Origin: Corallococcus coralloides DSM 2259
GTDB lineage: Bacteria; Myxococcota; Myxococcia; Myxococcales; Myxococcaceae
Direction of reading: 5' to 3'
Assembly (NCBI RefSeq): GCF_000255295.1
Contig: NC_017030.1
Coordinates: 4,154,001-4,218,000 of the forward strand
Length of the DNA: 64,000 bases
Shown here piece by piece: positions 8,042 to 17,045 of this stretch. The position numbers and the translations under genes are program-made. How positions within the stretch are numbered: the stretch's first letter is position 1; every line of letters starts with the position of its first letter. The notes under the pieces were generated by a model that searched no databases, was not told the origin of the DNA, and saw only the letters and a program-made list of their open reading frames with translations.

Positions 8042-9835
8042 TTATTGCGCCCCTCCGAGGATGATCGCACCGTCTGTCGGACGCACTAGCGCGGCACCGG
8101 GCTTGGAGCCGGGCAGCTTGTCCAGGCCCCCATTGAGAGAGAGTGACACGCAGACTTCGTGTTCAGCGCCATTGGGTAGACGGGCCCGGGTGTAGCGACC
8201 CACCACCGTCGCCCCTTCCGTCCACACTCTGCCGTAGAGCCGCGAGCCCTCGGGCAACCTGCCGATTGTTTCCCGAATTTCGGATTCGAGATTCCCATCG
8301 CCCAGAAGGGTAAAGCACTCAGCGAAATCGTCGCCCCCCCACATGCGGCCAGCGGCCTCGCATTCGCCGCGTGAACGAAAGGCGGGCTGCTTCGCATCAA
8401 CGAGGATGTTGGGACTCATGCCGTCAGTTAGGCCGAGCCTCTTCATGCTTCGCACTGACTCCGTGGTGCAACTCTGCTGCGTGGGCTGTACCTGCTGCGC
8501 GGGACAGCCCAACAGCGCGGCGGACAAAGCCCCTGCTTCCGCGCACTTCTTGAGGAATCCACGGCTGAAAGCGGGCGCGGACTTCATTGGCGGATTCGAG
8601 GACGGATTCTTGGGGGCAGGCACAGAGGGACTTTCCTTCACGGCGGGGGGCATCTCGGACGGGGACGGTACTGCACTGGCGGACGGTGCGGGCGGTGAAG
8701 GGAGCGCCTGGGGGGGCTGTGCACGCGGGCCGCTGGAGGATTCCGGCACGACTGGGACGGGAGGCGCTTCCCTCGTGGGAGCTTCGCGCAGCAAGGCGAA
8801 GGCGAAGGCGCCGAGCACGACGGCGGCCACGGCCCCCGCCAGCACGCGCCGCCGTGCCTTCGCCGGAGGGCGGCCCGGGGCCTCTGGGCCAACGGAGCCC
8901 GCTTCCGGAGGTGCCTGCACGGGGGCTAGCCACTCCGCGCCCTCCTGGGCCCCCAGCGCTTCCAGCACCTCCCGCATAGAGGCCAGCGAGGGAAGCCGCT
9001 TCTCGAAGTCGCGCGCCATCCACTTTTCCACCCACTCGCTCAACGCCTCGGGCACGCGCGGGTTGGCGGTGCGTGCGGAAGGTGGAGCCCACGTGGGGCT
9101 GTTCACGTCAATGCGGGGTGCCTTGCGCGCCTCCCACCCGCCGCGCGCGGGCTCCACGTCGGTCAGCGCGTCATAGAGGCACACTGCCAGCGAGTAGAAG
9201 TCATCCTCTGGTGGGAAAGGGTAACGCGCGTCGGGGTTGTTCTTGTTCTCCTTGAAGAAGCGTGCCGCTTCCGGAGAGCGGTAGCGATTGGTGCCTGGGG
9301 GCAGGGGCGCATCCGTCAACTCCTGCGCTCCCGAGTATTCCCCCGCGCCCAGGTCGATGAGGACGGGCTCTCCGTCCACCTTGCGCACCATGACGTTGGA
9401 GAGCGAGAGGTCCCGATGGCGAACCCTCCGGCCGTGCATGTGCTCCAGGGCATGGGCCAGCTTCGCGAAGAGGCGCGCTACCTGCTGGAAGGTGGGGCGT
9501 GCGTTCTGGAGCCAGTGCGCCAACGTCCAGCCGTCCACGTACTCCAGCACCAGATACCCGCGTCCCTGGGGCGTGCGCGCCCAGCCCTGCACCTTGGCGA
9601 TATGGGGGTGGTCTACGTGAACGAGGCACACCAATTCGCGCAGCAGGCGTTCATCCGTCTTCCCCGGGTCCGCGCTGTGCTGCCGGTGCTTGGAGAGCTT
9701 GAGGGCTACGGGCTTGCCGTCCTTCACGCCCCGGTAGACGTCGCCATAGGCGCCCCCGCCCTTCCACTCGCGGACGCGGTAGGCCCCCAGGCGGGAGCCG
9801 GGCTTGAGGTAGCTGAAGACTTCCGCCGTCGTCAT
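8042..9835 (-). CDS. Membrane-anchored Ser/Thr protein kinase
   Basis: A 597-residue protein. The N-terminal kinase domain (about 15-290) has a glycine loop GGGAYGDVY, ATP lysine Lys46 (VALK), catalytic HRDLSLSN with Asp142 and Asn147, and IDLG in place of DFG (Asp161). A basic stretch and one transmembrane helix (VLAGAVAAVVLGAFAFALL, near 325-345) follow, then a Pro/Ser/Ala-rich linker and an extracytoplasmic domain with several cysteines (about 425-597). This is the usual myxobacterial receptor-kinase plan: the outer part senses and the kinase phosphorylates Ser/Thr inside the cell. The start ATG overlaps the stop of the DUF2381 gene by four bases (ATGA), so the two are co-translated. Substrate and signal are unknown. 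Confidence 0.93.
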   Translation of the reverse strand: MTTAEVFSYLKPGSRLGAYRVREWKGGGAYGDVYRGVKDGKPVALKLSKHRQHSADPGKTDERLLRELVCLVHVDHPHIAKVQGWARTPQGRGYLVLEYVDGWTLAHWLQNARPTFQQVARLFAKLAHALEHMHGRRVRHRDLSLSNVMVRKVDGEPVLIDLGAGEYSGAQELTDAPLPPGTNRYRSPEAARFFKENKNNPDARYPFPPEDDFYSLAVCLYDALTDVEPARGGWEARKAPRIDVNSPTWAPPSARTANPRVPEALSEWVEKWMARDFEKRLPSLASMREVLEALGAQEGAEWLAPVQAPPEAGSVGPEAPGRPPAKARRRVLAGAVAAVVLGAFAFALLREAPTREAPPVPVVPESSSGPRAQPPQALPSPPAPSASAVPSPSEMPPAVKESPSVPAPKNPSSNPPMKSAPAFSRGFLKKCAEAGALSAALLGCPAQQVQPTQQSCTTESVRSMKRLGLTDGMSPNILVDAKQPAFRSRGECEAAGRMWGGDDFAECFTLLGDGNLESEIRETIGRLPEGSRLYGRVWTEGATVVGRYTRARLPNGAEHEVCVSLSLNGGLDKLPGSKPGAALVRPTDGAIILGGAQ

Positions 9836-10782
9836 GGTCCGCTCTTCTCCTTCGCTGGAGTCCCGTCCTCAAGCACCACGCCCGGAATGGTCAGGGGCCG
9901 GGCGCTGTCCGCCGCCTCCTGTATCACCAACCGGAAGTCTTCCCCGTCCGGCCCGGACTCCCCCTTCTTCCAATCCAACTCCACCGCCACGCGGCCCGTG
10001 CCATTGGGTGGCAGCACGTCCGGCGCCATGGCCACCGTGCGAGCCTCCACGCGGCGGCCAGTGGACGGATTCTCCAACCATGCCTTGCCCGGCCTCCATG
10101 GTTGCCCGGAGAGGTTCGCCACCTTCACGGCGAGCACCACCCACGCATCCGCCTTGAAGCGGTAGACGGACACTACCGCCATGCCTGCCGTCGCACTGCC
10201 GGGCGGCGTGCGGAGTTGTTTGACCATGAGGCCGGATTGGCTCACCTGCCCCGAGAGAATCCATCCGGAGGGGGTCATGGCATTGCCGCGATCGCGCTGC
10301 GCGGTGAGTGCCGCCTCACAGGCGGAGCAGCGGGCCTCCAACGCGGCCAACCGGGCCTGCATCAACTCCGGCGCGCTGGCGTCGCGGAACACCATGACTT
10401 GCGCGTCCACCACGTCCGCCGCCGTGGTGAGCTTGAAGACGGGCGCCGTCAGGATGGATTCGTTGAGAAACGGCACGCGCAATGTCACCGCTTCGCTCAA
10501 TTCCTCCAGCGCCCGTAGGGTGAGGGAGCGCCCTCCCACGGCCAGGATTTCCACGGGGGCCTTTTCACCCAGTTTCACGGCCTGCGCGTCGATCGGCGCG
10601 TCGAACGTAAGCGTGGTGGGAATGCTGATGGAGACGCGCACCCCTCCGGCTTTCTCCGCGAGAGCAATGCTCCTCACCTGGGCTTTGGGTAGGGAGGAGT
10701 CCTCCGCTGCCGCTGCCCACGCTGTGGAGGACAAGAGCGCTAGCAAGAGCCCGGGGAGTCGTGGCAAGGGGCGAAACCTCAT
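9832..10782 (-). CDS. DUF2381 family secreted protein
   Basis: A 316-residue protein with a cleavable signal peptide (LLLALLSSTAWAAAAE) and the features of the myxobacterial paralogous family DUF2381/TIGR02268. These include an N-terminal beta-rich domain (VRVSISIPTTLTFDAPID, LRVPFLNES), a short helical hairpin with LEARCSACEAAL, and a C-terminal beta domain. It is probably periplasmic. The gene overlaps the downstream membrane kinase by four bases. Members of this family are often found beside such kinases, so it may present or modulate the signal sensed by the kinase periplasmic domain; that role is inference. Its promoter would lie in the repeat-bearing gap to its right. Confidence 0.85.
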   Translation of the reverse strand: MRFRPLPRLPGLLLALLSSTAWAAAAEDSSLPKAQVRSIALAEKAGGVRVSISIPTTLTFDAPIDAQAVKLGEKAPVEILAVGGRSLTLRALEELSEAVTLRVPFLNESILTAPVFKLTTAADVVDAQVMVFRDASAPELMQARLAALEARCSACEAALTAQRDRGNAMTPSGWILSGQVSQSGLMVKQLRTPPGSATAGMAVVSVYRFKADAWVVLAVKVANLSGQPWRPGKAWLENPSTGRRVEARTVAMAPDVLPPNGTGRVAVELDWKKGESGPDGEDFRLVIQEAADSARPLTIPGVVLEDGTPAKEKSGP

Positions 10783-10919
10783 GCGTTGACCCTAACAGAC
10801 GACGATCCTGCCCGAGCGTGCTTCCGCCTCTGGCAACGTGCGAGTGCGAGGGCCAAGCCTGAAGGTGTGCCGAATAGGTGCGAGCCATTGGGTGCACTCG
10901 CACGGTTGCCCGAGGTGAC

Positions 10920-11160
10920 GTGCGGAGGGTGATGACTGCTGCAACTTGGCTGGGCTCCACCGCCGCCGCGGTGGTGCTCGGCAGGGCAACCGTCCGTCGC
11001 GCACCGGCTGCGCTCCACGGCCTCTGAGTGGATGCTCGGTGCGGATATTCGCTGCTCCGCAGCGGCCGTGCTCCGCGAGCCGCGAGCGGGTGCTCGGCTT
11101 GGGGCTGGCCGCTGCTCACCGTCCGCGCTCGACGCTCCCCGAGGTAGTGCTTGGCGCGAA
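10920..11160. repeat. Degenerate 58-bp tandem repeats, about four units
   Basis: In the gene-free stretch 10783-11239 the word TGCTCG recurs at 10975, 11033 and 11091, with a variant TGCTTG at 11148. The spacings are 58, 58 and 57 bases. Each is preceded by a CTCCAC- or CTCCGC-like word and a short self-complementary segment; in the first unit CCACCGCC pairs with the following GCGGTGG. The units differ at many positions and the period is not a multiple of three, so a coding repeat is unlikely. A weaker fifth unit may start near 10917. The block lies upstream of the DUF2381/kinase operon and downstream of the gene ending at 11240. Confidence 0.6.
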
Positions 11161-11239
11161 ACGGATCCACGTTCACCGAGGTGGCAAGCCCAGGATGTGA
11201 AGGGGAGGCAGACGCATGAAGAGACTCCTTGACGCCGGC

Positions 11240-12118
11240 CTACTTCGTCTTGATGAAGAACCGGTGTTCCGACCACCAGTCGAAGTGACCGCGGCTGCGT
11301 GAGAAGGAGATGCCGCGGTCGGCGTCGAGGACCTTCTCCCAGACATCGCCGCCGTCCTTCTTCTTGAGCTTGCCCGTCGGCTTTCCCAGGAGCTTCGACG
11401 CCGTGAAGTCGTTCACGCCCGAGGGCAGCTTGAACGCGAGCGGACCGTCGTAGTTCTTGCCGAGATGCACCTCGTGGATCACGCCGTTGCGCCCGACACT
11501 GACGGTGATGCCGCGCTTCGTGTCCTTCAGCTTCCCCTGGGTCTTGGGCAGCTTCGCCGGCAGCTTCAGCTTCTTCAAATCCGCCGCCAGCTTCGCGTCG
11601 CTCACATGCCTGCCGAGCAGCGACACCAGCCCGCGGGGAAGGGGCGCGAGCTTCTTCACGCCCTCGCTCACGACGGGCGCGGGCGTGGCTTCGCGCTGGT
11701 AGGTCCGCACGTTGAACTTCGCGGGCTTCGGCGCCTGGACCTCCTCCTTCTCAAGCCACGCGCGCAGGGCCTCGCGCTCGTCGCCCTCATCGAGATCGTC
11801 CAGGCGTGTCTTCCCCTTGCCCAGCGCGAGCAGGAACGCTTCGAGGCTGGGCGCGACGAGCTTCAGCGCGTCCGACTCCGAATCGAACAGCACCACGGGC
11901 GCCGGCTTCACCGTCGAGACGAGCGCGAGCAGCGAACCGTCCGGCAGCGAGAGGAAGCACCACGCGTCGCGCAGCCCGCCCGGCATCTTCGGTGAAACGA
12001 GCTCGAAGGTTCCGAACGCGCCGTGCTCCTGCTTCGCAACCCACTTCGCGAAGCGCGCGAGCAACGGCGGAACGGTCTGTCCCTTGGGGGCCTTCAGCTT
12101 GACGAAATACCGGCTCAT
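11240..12118 (-). CDS. Conserved hypothetical protein, 292 residues
   Basis: A soluble protein without signal peptide or membrane segment. I do not recognise the family. The N-terminal 100 residues have an alternating hydrophobic pattern (FGTFELVSP, WCFLSLPDGSLLALV, PVVLFDSESDALKLVA) resembling small SMI1/KNR4-like regulators. The middle is Lys/Pro-rich. The C-terminus has a repeated beta pattern (GITVSVGRNGVIHEVHLGKNYDG, then DRGISFSRSRGHFDWWSEHRFF). It starts at ATG 12118, only 14 bases after the stop of the crotonase gene, so the two probably share a transcript. An upstream start within the same frame would run into the crotonase gene. No function is proposed. Confidence 0.75.
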   Translation of the reverse strand: MSRYFVKLKAPKGQTVPPLLARFAKWVAKQEHGAFGTFELVSPKMPGGLRDAWCFLSLPDGSLLALVSTVKPAPVVLFDSESDALKLVAPSLEAFLLALGKGKTRLDDLDEGDEREALRAWLEKEEVQAPKPAKFNVRTYQREATPAPVVSEGVKKLAPLPRGLVSLLGRHVSDAKLAADLKKLKLPAKLPKTQGKLKDTKRGITVSVGRNGVIHEVHLGKNYDGPLAFKLPSGVNDFTASKLLGKPTGKLKKKDGGDVWEKVLDADRGISFSRSRGHFDWWSEHRFFIKTK

Positions 12119-12132
12119 GGAATGCCCCTGAC

Positions 12133-12960
12133 TCAGCGGCCCTGGAACTTGGGCGGACGGCGCTCGGCGAAGGCGGAGAAGGCCTCCGTCAAATCCAGGG
12201 ACTGGAGGAACGCCGAGTTCCACACCGCCACGTAGCGCAGCCCGTCCGCGATGGACTTGTCCGCGCAGTACTCCATCACCTGCTTGGCGCCCTGGACCAC
12301 CAGCGGCGGGTTGTCCGCGATGCGCCGCGCCGTCGCCCGCGCCTCCGTGAGCAGGGCCTCGGGGGAGGGGAAGACCTCATTGACCAGCCCCATGCGCAGC
12401 GCACGCACCGCGTCCACGTCGCCGCCGGTGTAGGCCAGCTCTCGCGTGTTCCCCTCGCCGATGATGCGCGGCAACCGCTGGAGCGCGCCCAGGTCCGCGA
12501 CGATGCCGACCTTCACCTCGCGCAGGGAGAACTTCGCCTCCTGCGAGCAGTACCGGAAGTCACACGCGGCGATGAGGTCCATGCCCCCGCCAATGCACCA
12601 GCCATGCACCGCGGCGATGACGGGCTTCTTGCACCGGGCCATCCCTTCCGTGGCCTGCTGCATCTCCCCAATCAGCTTGAGCAGCCGGCTGCGCTCCAGC
12701 GCCAGGTTGCTCTCGCCGGTGAGCAGCGGCCCCAGCGACTCCATCATCCCCATCAGGTCCAGGCCGTAGGTGAAGTTCTGGCCTTCACCTCGCACCAGCA
12801 GCACACGCACCTCGTCGTCGGCGTCCAGCGCGCGGAGCGCCTCGGGCATCTCTCGCCAGAAGTCGGGGCCCATGGCGTTGCCCTTGCCCGGGCCGGTGAG
12901 CACCAGCTCGGCGATGCCGTCGGCCTTCTCGATGCGCAATGACTTGTACGTGCCGTCCAT
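12133..12960 (-). CDS. Enoyl-CoA hydratase/isomerase family protein (crotonase)
   Basis: A 275-residue crotonase-fold enzyme. The family acts on acyl-CoA thioesters, stabilising an enolate in an oxyanion hole. Visible signatures are the N-terminal IAELVLTGPGKGNAMG, the first oxyanion strand region FTYGLDLMGM, and the classic KPVIAAVHGWCIGGGMDLIAACDFRYCS block. A C-terminal helical trimerisation region ends in AFAERRPPKFQGR, as in many members. Length is normal. ATG 12960 follows GGGAGG by six bases. Candidate roles are fatty-acid beta-oxidation or delta3,5-delta2,4-dienoyl-CoA isomerase activity; the latter is suggested by the long insert after LMGM but I cannot decide. It is probably co-transcribed with the gene at 11240-12118. 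Confidence 0.9.
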   Translation of the reverse strand: MDGTYKSLRIEKADGIAELVLTGPGKGNAMGPDFWREMPEALRALDADDEVRVLLVRGEGQNFTYGLDLMGMMESLGPLLTGESNLALERSRLLKLIGEMQQATEGMARCKKPVIAAVHGWCIGGGMDLIAACDFRYCSQEAKFSLREVKVGIVADLGALQRLPRIIGEGNTRELAYTGGDVDAVRALRMGLVNEVFPSPEALLTEARATARRIADNPPLVVQGAKQVMEYCADKSIADGLRYVAVWNSAFLQSLDLTEAFSAFAERRPPKFQGR

Positions 12961-13008
12961 CCGTTGCCTCCCAGGGAAGTGAGCGGATGGCACTTGAGCA
13001 GATGCCGC

Positions 13009-13956
13009 TCATGCGGGCCAGAACCGGTGGCACTCCGCGCTCCATTCGGAGTGGCGGGTGCGGCCGGACGTCCAGGTCTTGTAGCGGTAGTCGTGGCGGC
13101 TGCGCTTCTGGAAGTAGAACGACCAGCGCCCCGACTCCCGCACCCCGAACACGGTGCCGAACTGGATCAGCTCGTCCTGGTCCACCTTCCAGAACGACCG
13201 GAAGGCATGGGTGCCCACGTGGTACCAGGAGGCGCCGCTCACGCCGCGCTCGTATTCGAGCTGGGCGGTGCCCGCCGCGCTCAGCATGCCGGGCATGTAG
13301 TCATGCATCGACGCGGAGGCCGACGACTGCTGGCTGCCGCCCATGACCTTCCGGGCGGCGTTGAAGCGGGCCTCCATGACCTGGACCTTCGCCTGGTACC
13401 TGGCCGCGTCGTTGGGCGCGTTCGCTCCCGCCGAGTTCGCGTTCAGGTGGTACACCGTCGGCGAGGCAGGGTCGCCGGTGACGAAGATGGAGCACCCCTG
13501 AAGCGCGGCGGTGACGAAGTAGTTCGCGTGCGAGCCCAGCCGCACGCAGTGGGTGCTGTCGAAGCCCCAGTGCAGGTAGTAGATGTCGAAGGACTGCGCC
13601 ACCACGGGGCCACCCACCTCCAGGGACAGCAGGTTGTGGTCCCCGTTGAAGAGGATGCCGGTGCCCGGTTCGGTGATGGGGTTCGTGTTCTCCGACAGGT
13701 CGACGGCCTCGTGCAGCGCCCCGCTGAGCACACAGCCCTGCGTGTCGTAGACCGTGGCCTCCAGTCCGTGCGGGTCCAGGTTGCGCTCGTGCATCAGGCG
13801 CTTCAACCCGACGAGCGACTTCTGCTGGGACGGCGGTGGCGCGACCCTGAGGGCCGGGAAGACGGCCTGCTTCGAGGCCTTCTTCACCAGGTCCTGCGGC
13901 TTGTAGAGGGGAACGAGCGCCAGGGGCCATCTCCGGGTTGGGGGCCCCGGGAGCAT
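13009..13956 (-). CDS. Hypothetical protein with Cys/His-containing beta core
   Basis: A 315-residue protein that I cannot place in a family. The central part contains FNGDHNLLSLEVGG, FDIYYLHWGF, GSHANYFVTAALQGCSIFVTGD and PTVYHLNAN. The conserved-looking order Cys-Ser-x-Phe-Val then Tyr-His-x-Asn could mark a papain-like or deamidase-type active site, but this is only a pattern guess. The last 60 residues are Trp/Tyr/Arg-rich. No clear signal peptide is seen. It starts 14 bases after the stop of the DUF1444-like gene and so probably belongs to that operon. No good ribosome site precedes ATG 13956, so the true start may lie slightly downstream. Confidence 0.7.
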   Translation of the reverse strand: MLPGPPTRRWPLALVPLYKPQDLVKKASKQAVFPALRVAPPPSQQKSLVGLKRLMHERNLDPHGLEATVYDTQGCVLSGALHEAVDLSENTNPITEPGTGILFNGDHNLLSLEVGGPVVAQSFDIYYLHWGFDSTHCVRLGSHANYFVTAALQGCSIFVTGDPASPTVYHLNANSAGANAPNDAARYQAKVQVMEARFNAARKVMGGSQQSSASASMHDYMPGMLSAAGTAQLEYERGVSGASWYHVGTHAFRSFWKVDQDELIQFGTVFGVRESGRWSFYFQKRSRHDYRYKTWTSGRTRHSEWSAECHRFWPA

Positions 13957-13969
13957 AGCGCCAACGGCG

Positions 13970-15286
13970 TCAGGGCACGTCCATGGCCGTGGGATCGGCC
14001 TTCCAGCGCTGGAGCTGTTCCTTGGAGGGAAAGCCCGTCACGCGGTAGCGCTCCGGGTACACGCCCAGCTCGGGCATCAGCAGCGTTCCGGCGTCGCGCA
14101 CCACCAGGTCCCAGCGGACCGCAGCCACCGGGGGCGCGTCCGGCCCCAGCGCCGCGTCCACGAAGAGGATGACGTCCGCTCGCGGGAGCAGCGACTCGCC
14201 CTCATTGGACCAGACGGTCTGACCGAAGAAGCGTCCCTGGTCGTCCTTTGTTGGAATCAGGCTGGCGACGAAGACCTCGCCGTGCTCCTGCTCCTGTTGT
14301 TGCCGGAGCCGCTCGGTCTGGTCCTGGTAGCCGCGCACCCGGCTGGTGAACGCGAGCTTCTCCAGGATGCTCCGCGCCGGGCTCTTGGGCCCGGGGAGGA
14401 AGGGCTTCCAGCCGTCGGCGGTGAGGCGCAGTGCGCTCCCGTCCACGGGGCGCGGTGCCTGGACGCCCTCCAGTGCGGCCTCCGCCAGCGTGAGCAGGCC
14501 CGTGGCGTCGTCAGCGCCGGTGATGAGCACCGTGTCCCGGTTGGGGACGACCACCACCGGATCGCCCTTCACCTCGCAGCCGCGCACCACGTCGTCCAGC
14601 AGCAGCCGTGAGGCACCGTAGCTGTCGTTCGTGAAGAGGGCGCAGACGCCCAGGGTCAGGTGCCGCAGCGGCACGGCCTCCAGCCGCCGCAGGTTGGTCA
14701 TCGCGTCGGCGCGGGCCTGCTCGTAGGTGATGCCCCAGCGCGCCAGCTCCTCCGTGGGCACGTAGCGCATGGCGTCCGGGGTGTCCTGGACGAGCGCCTC
14801 CGCCAGCACCTCGCCCACCGGACGCCAGGACACCGGCGCGGACTCACCGGCCTGCTGGGAGAACGCCTCGAAGGTGTCGCGGGCACGCACCACGAGCCTC
14901 AGCAGGGGACGCGCCTGTTCGTAGGTGGCCGGGGCCTCCGGGAGCACGCCCGCCCGCCCCAACCGCGCGAGCACCTCACCGCGCCGCTCGGGCGGGGTGT
15001 CCTGGTACTCGCGGTAGAAGTTCGCGAGGAAGAGGGTCATCCCCAGACCGCCGTCCGGGGCGATGCGCTGGATGAGGAACTGCTCCGGGTCGTACCTCAG
15101 CTCGCCCGTGGGGTCCGCGGCGCGGAGGGCCGCCAGGGCCTGCTGGACGTATGCATCCCGGTCGCTCGCCTCCAGGGACAGCGTTTCATGAACCGCGGGC
15201 GTTCCATTGGCGAAGACCAGCGCGGCGACGAGCACCAGGGCCGACACACCGAAGCCGGCCACCTTCCACTGCGTGTTGCGTGACAT
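13970..15286 (-). CDS. DUF1444 (YtpQ)-like protein with N-terminal membrane anchor
   Basis: A 438-residue protein with one N-terminal hydrophobic segment (FGVSALVLVAALVFANG, about 12-28), acting as an uncleaved anchor or signal peptide. The middle resembles DUF1444/YtpQ: an ARWGITYEQARADAMTNL segment, then CALFTNDSYGASRLLLDD and DPVVVVPNRDTVLITGADD. The original YtpQ proteins are cytosolic and shorter, so this is an extracytoplasmic version with an extra C-terminal region (about 290-438). Function is unknown. Codon use is typical of the host. It is followed 14 bases later by the 315-residue hypothetical gene, forming a likely two-gene operon. Confidence 0.8.
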   Translation of the reverse strand: MSRNTQWKVAGFGVSALVLVAALVFANGTPAVHETLSLEASDRDAYVQQALAALRAADPTGELRYDPEQFLIQRIAPDGGLGMTLFLANFYREYQDTPPERRGEVLARLGRAGVLPEAPATYEQARPLLRLVVRARDTFEAFSQQAGESAPVSWRPVGEVLAEALVQDTPDAMRYVPTEELARWGITYEQARADAMTNLRRLEAVPLRHLTLGVCALFTNDSYGASRLLLDDVVRGCEVKGDPVVVVPNRDTVLITGADDATGLLTLAEAALEGVQAPRPVDGSALRLTADGWKPFLPGPKSPARSILEKLAFTSRVRGYQDQTERLRQQQEQEHGEVFVASLIPTKDDQGRFFGQTVWSNEGESLLPRADVILFVDAALGPDAPPVAAVRWDLVVRDAGTLLMPELGVYPERYRVTGFPSKEQLQRWKADPTAMDVP

Positions 15287-15323
15287 GGGCCCGACACACT
15301 AGCACCGGCCTCGAAGCGCCATC

Positions 15324-16961
15324 TCAGAGCTCGTTGAAGATGAGCAGGCCCCGTGCGGTGTCCACGACGTACACGTGGCCGTCTCCGGGAACGCGGATGC
15401 CAATGGCGCCTTCGAGCAGGTCATCGCCCCGGTGGAGGTCGGACTCGCGGAACGTGTTGAAGTAAGCGACTTCGCGCGGCTGAGGGGGAACGGAGACGTC
15501 CAGCACGCGCAGTCCTTCCTGGTAGTAAGCGATGTAGAGCCGCTGGCCCTTGAGGATCATGTTGTGGATGGAGGTCTGCGGGCGAAGCTTGTAGCGCCCC
15601 ATGAGCTGGATGTTGGTGGGGTCCGTGACGTCCAGCACGCGCAGGTGGGCGCCCTGGTACTCGCCGCCCTCGAACGCGACGGTCTTCCCCGCGAAGGTGC
15701 CCACCGCGCTCGCGTGACTGGTCGCATAGCTGTTGTCGGTCTCGAACGTGTAATGGCCCAACTCCTGTGGGCTCATCGGGTCCTTCACGTCGTAGACGAC
15801 GTAGCCCGCGCTGAAGTGGTTGACGTAGAGCCGGTCCTGATAGGCGAAGGAGTCATGCGCCGAGGGAAACATGGACGTCGTGTCCGCGGCGGTGAAGCGA
15901 TTGAGCAGGACGGGCTCGAGCGGCGTGGAGATGTCGAAGACCAGCGTCTCGCCAGTGGGGGCGGGACCCGGTGACACGGCGTAGAGCCGGTGGCCCTCCA
16001 CGAACATCGTGTGGACATCGATGGGGCCGCGGCCGGGCACGCTGCGCACGAAGGCCGGGTCCGCGGGGTCGGTGATGTCGAAGACGATGACGCCCGAGCT
16101 CTTGCTGGCGATGTAGAGCGCGTCGTCCTTGGCCCAGGCCGCGTTCCAGTACGAGTCTCCCGGCAGGGTGAGCCGCTTCGTGATGACGGGATGGCTCGGG
16201 TCCCGGACATCGACCACCGCGAGCCCTCCCGGGGCCTGCGTGAGCGGGTCGTCAATGGAGACGACGTAGGCGTGGCCCCGGTGGACATACACATCCACCG
16301 GGCGCACCGTCTGGACATGGGTCTCGGAGAGGAGCCGCAACCCTCCCGAGGATTCGGACTCGCCCCGCGCCCAGGTCATCCGCGCGGCTTCGAAGGTGCC
16401 CGAGGTGGTGACCTTGCCATCGGTGCAGCGGGCGAAGCACCCCGTCACCAGCCCGGGCCCGGTGACGCCGCAGCCCGCGAAGACCAGGTTCCGGACGGTA
16501 TTCCGGAAGGTGTACTGCGCGGAGACGCGGAAGCCTCCCTGGAGCTGCTGCCGAGTGATCGGAGCGCTCCGCATCGTCGGGAGGGAGTTCATGGTCGCGG
16601 TGCCGCCATCCGCGGGGACCCGGATGCCAGCGAAGTCCGCGAGGCCCGAAGCGTGGCGCATGTCCACCTGGTAGATGCCGTGCGGCTCCAGGGTGGCGAG
16701 CGGGGCGGTGTCACACTTCGACAGGTCGAAGAGGGAAGGGTCGTCGCAGTCGACGACGGTCCCCGGTGGCGGTGTGAAAGCGCAGGGGGCGTACTCGCCC
16801 CGGTCGACCCAGTCCGTCGGGTCGACCAGGGGCGTATAGGTCCCGTCCCAGGGCTCCACGGGAGGAGGTGGCCGCGGGGGCTCGGACGTGTCCGAGCAGG
16901 AGGAGGACAGCAGGGCACAACCGAGGATGACTGCACGCAGGGCAGGGGACTCGAGGGCCAT
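15324..16961 (-). CDS. LVIVD-repeat lipoprotein (beta-propeller)
   Basis: A 545-residue lipoprotein. The signal peptide ends in ALLSSSC, with the lipidated Cys at 22, followed by a Pro-rich spacer. From about residue 190 on, repeats of the LVIVD type are visible, each with a hydrophobic strand, 'DV(R/T/K)DP' and a Pro-x-x-hydrophobic tail. Examples are LAVVDVRDPSHPVI, VIVFDITDPADPAF, YVVYDVKDPMSPQEL, LRVLDVTDPTNIQL and LRVLDVSVPPQPRE. Such repeats form a surface beta-propeller used for binding, often of choice-of-anchor or adhesion type. The ligand is unknown. The N-terminal 170 residues, with several cysteines, form a separate domain that I do not recognise. Confidence 0.88.
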   Translation of the reverse strand: MALESPALRAVILGCALLSSSCSDTSEPPRPPPPVEPWDGTYTPLVDPTDWVDRGEYAPCAFTPPPGTVVDCDDPSLFDLSKCDTAPLATLEPHGIYQVDMRHASGLADFAGIRVPADGGTATMNSLPTMRSAPITRQQLQGGFRVSAQYTFRNTVRNLVFAGCGVTGPGLVTGCFARCTDGKVTTSGTFEAARMTWARGESESSGGLRLLSETHVQTVRPVDVYVHRGHAYVVSIDDPLTQAPGGLAVVDVRDPSHPVITKRLTLPGDSYWNAAWAKDDALYIASKSSGVIVFDITDPADPAFVRSVPGRGPIDVHTMFVEGHRLYAVSPGPAPTGETLVFDISTPLEPVLLNRFTAADTTSMFPSAHDSFAYQDRLYVNHFSAGYVVYDVKDPMSPQELGHYTFETDNSYATSHASAVGTFAGKTVAFEGGEYQGAHLRVLDVTDPTNIQLMGRYKLRPQTSIHNMILKGQRLYIAYYQEGLRVLDVSVPPQPREVAYFNTFRESDLHRGDDLLEGAIGIRVPGDGHVYVVDTARGLLIFNEL

Positions 16962-17045
16962 GCCCGGGAGTGTATAGCATTGCGCCGGGTGAGAGGGATT
17001 CGCTCCCTGCTTTCGTGGCCCGAACGTTCAGTGGGCACTCCGGCG

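Noticed and set aside
10920-11160. CRISPR array
   Set aside because: Units are degenerate with no fixed repeat/spacer division and no cas genes are in the window.
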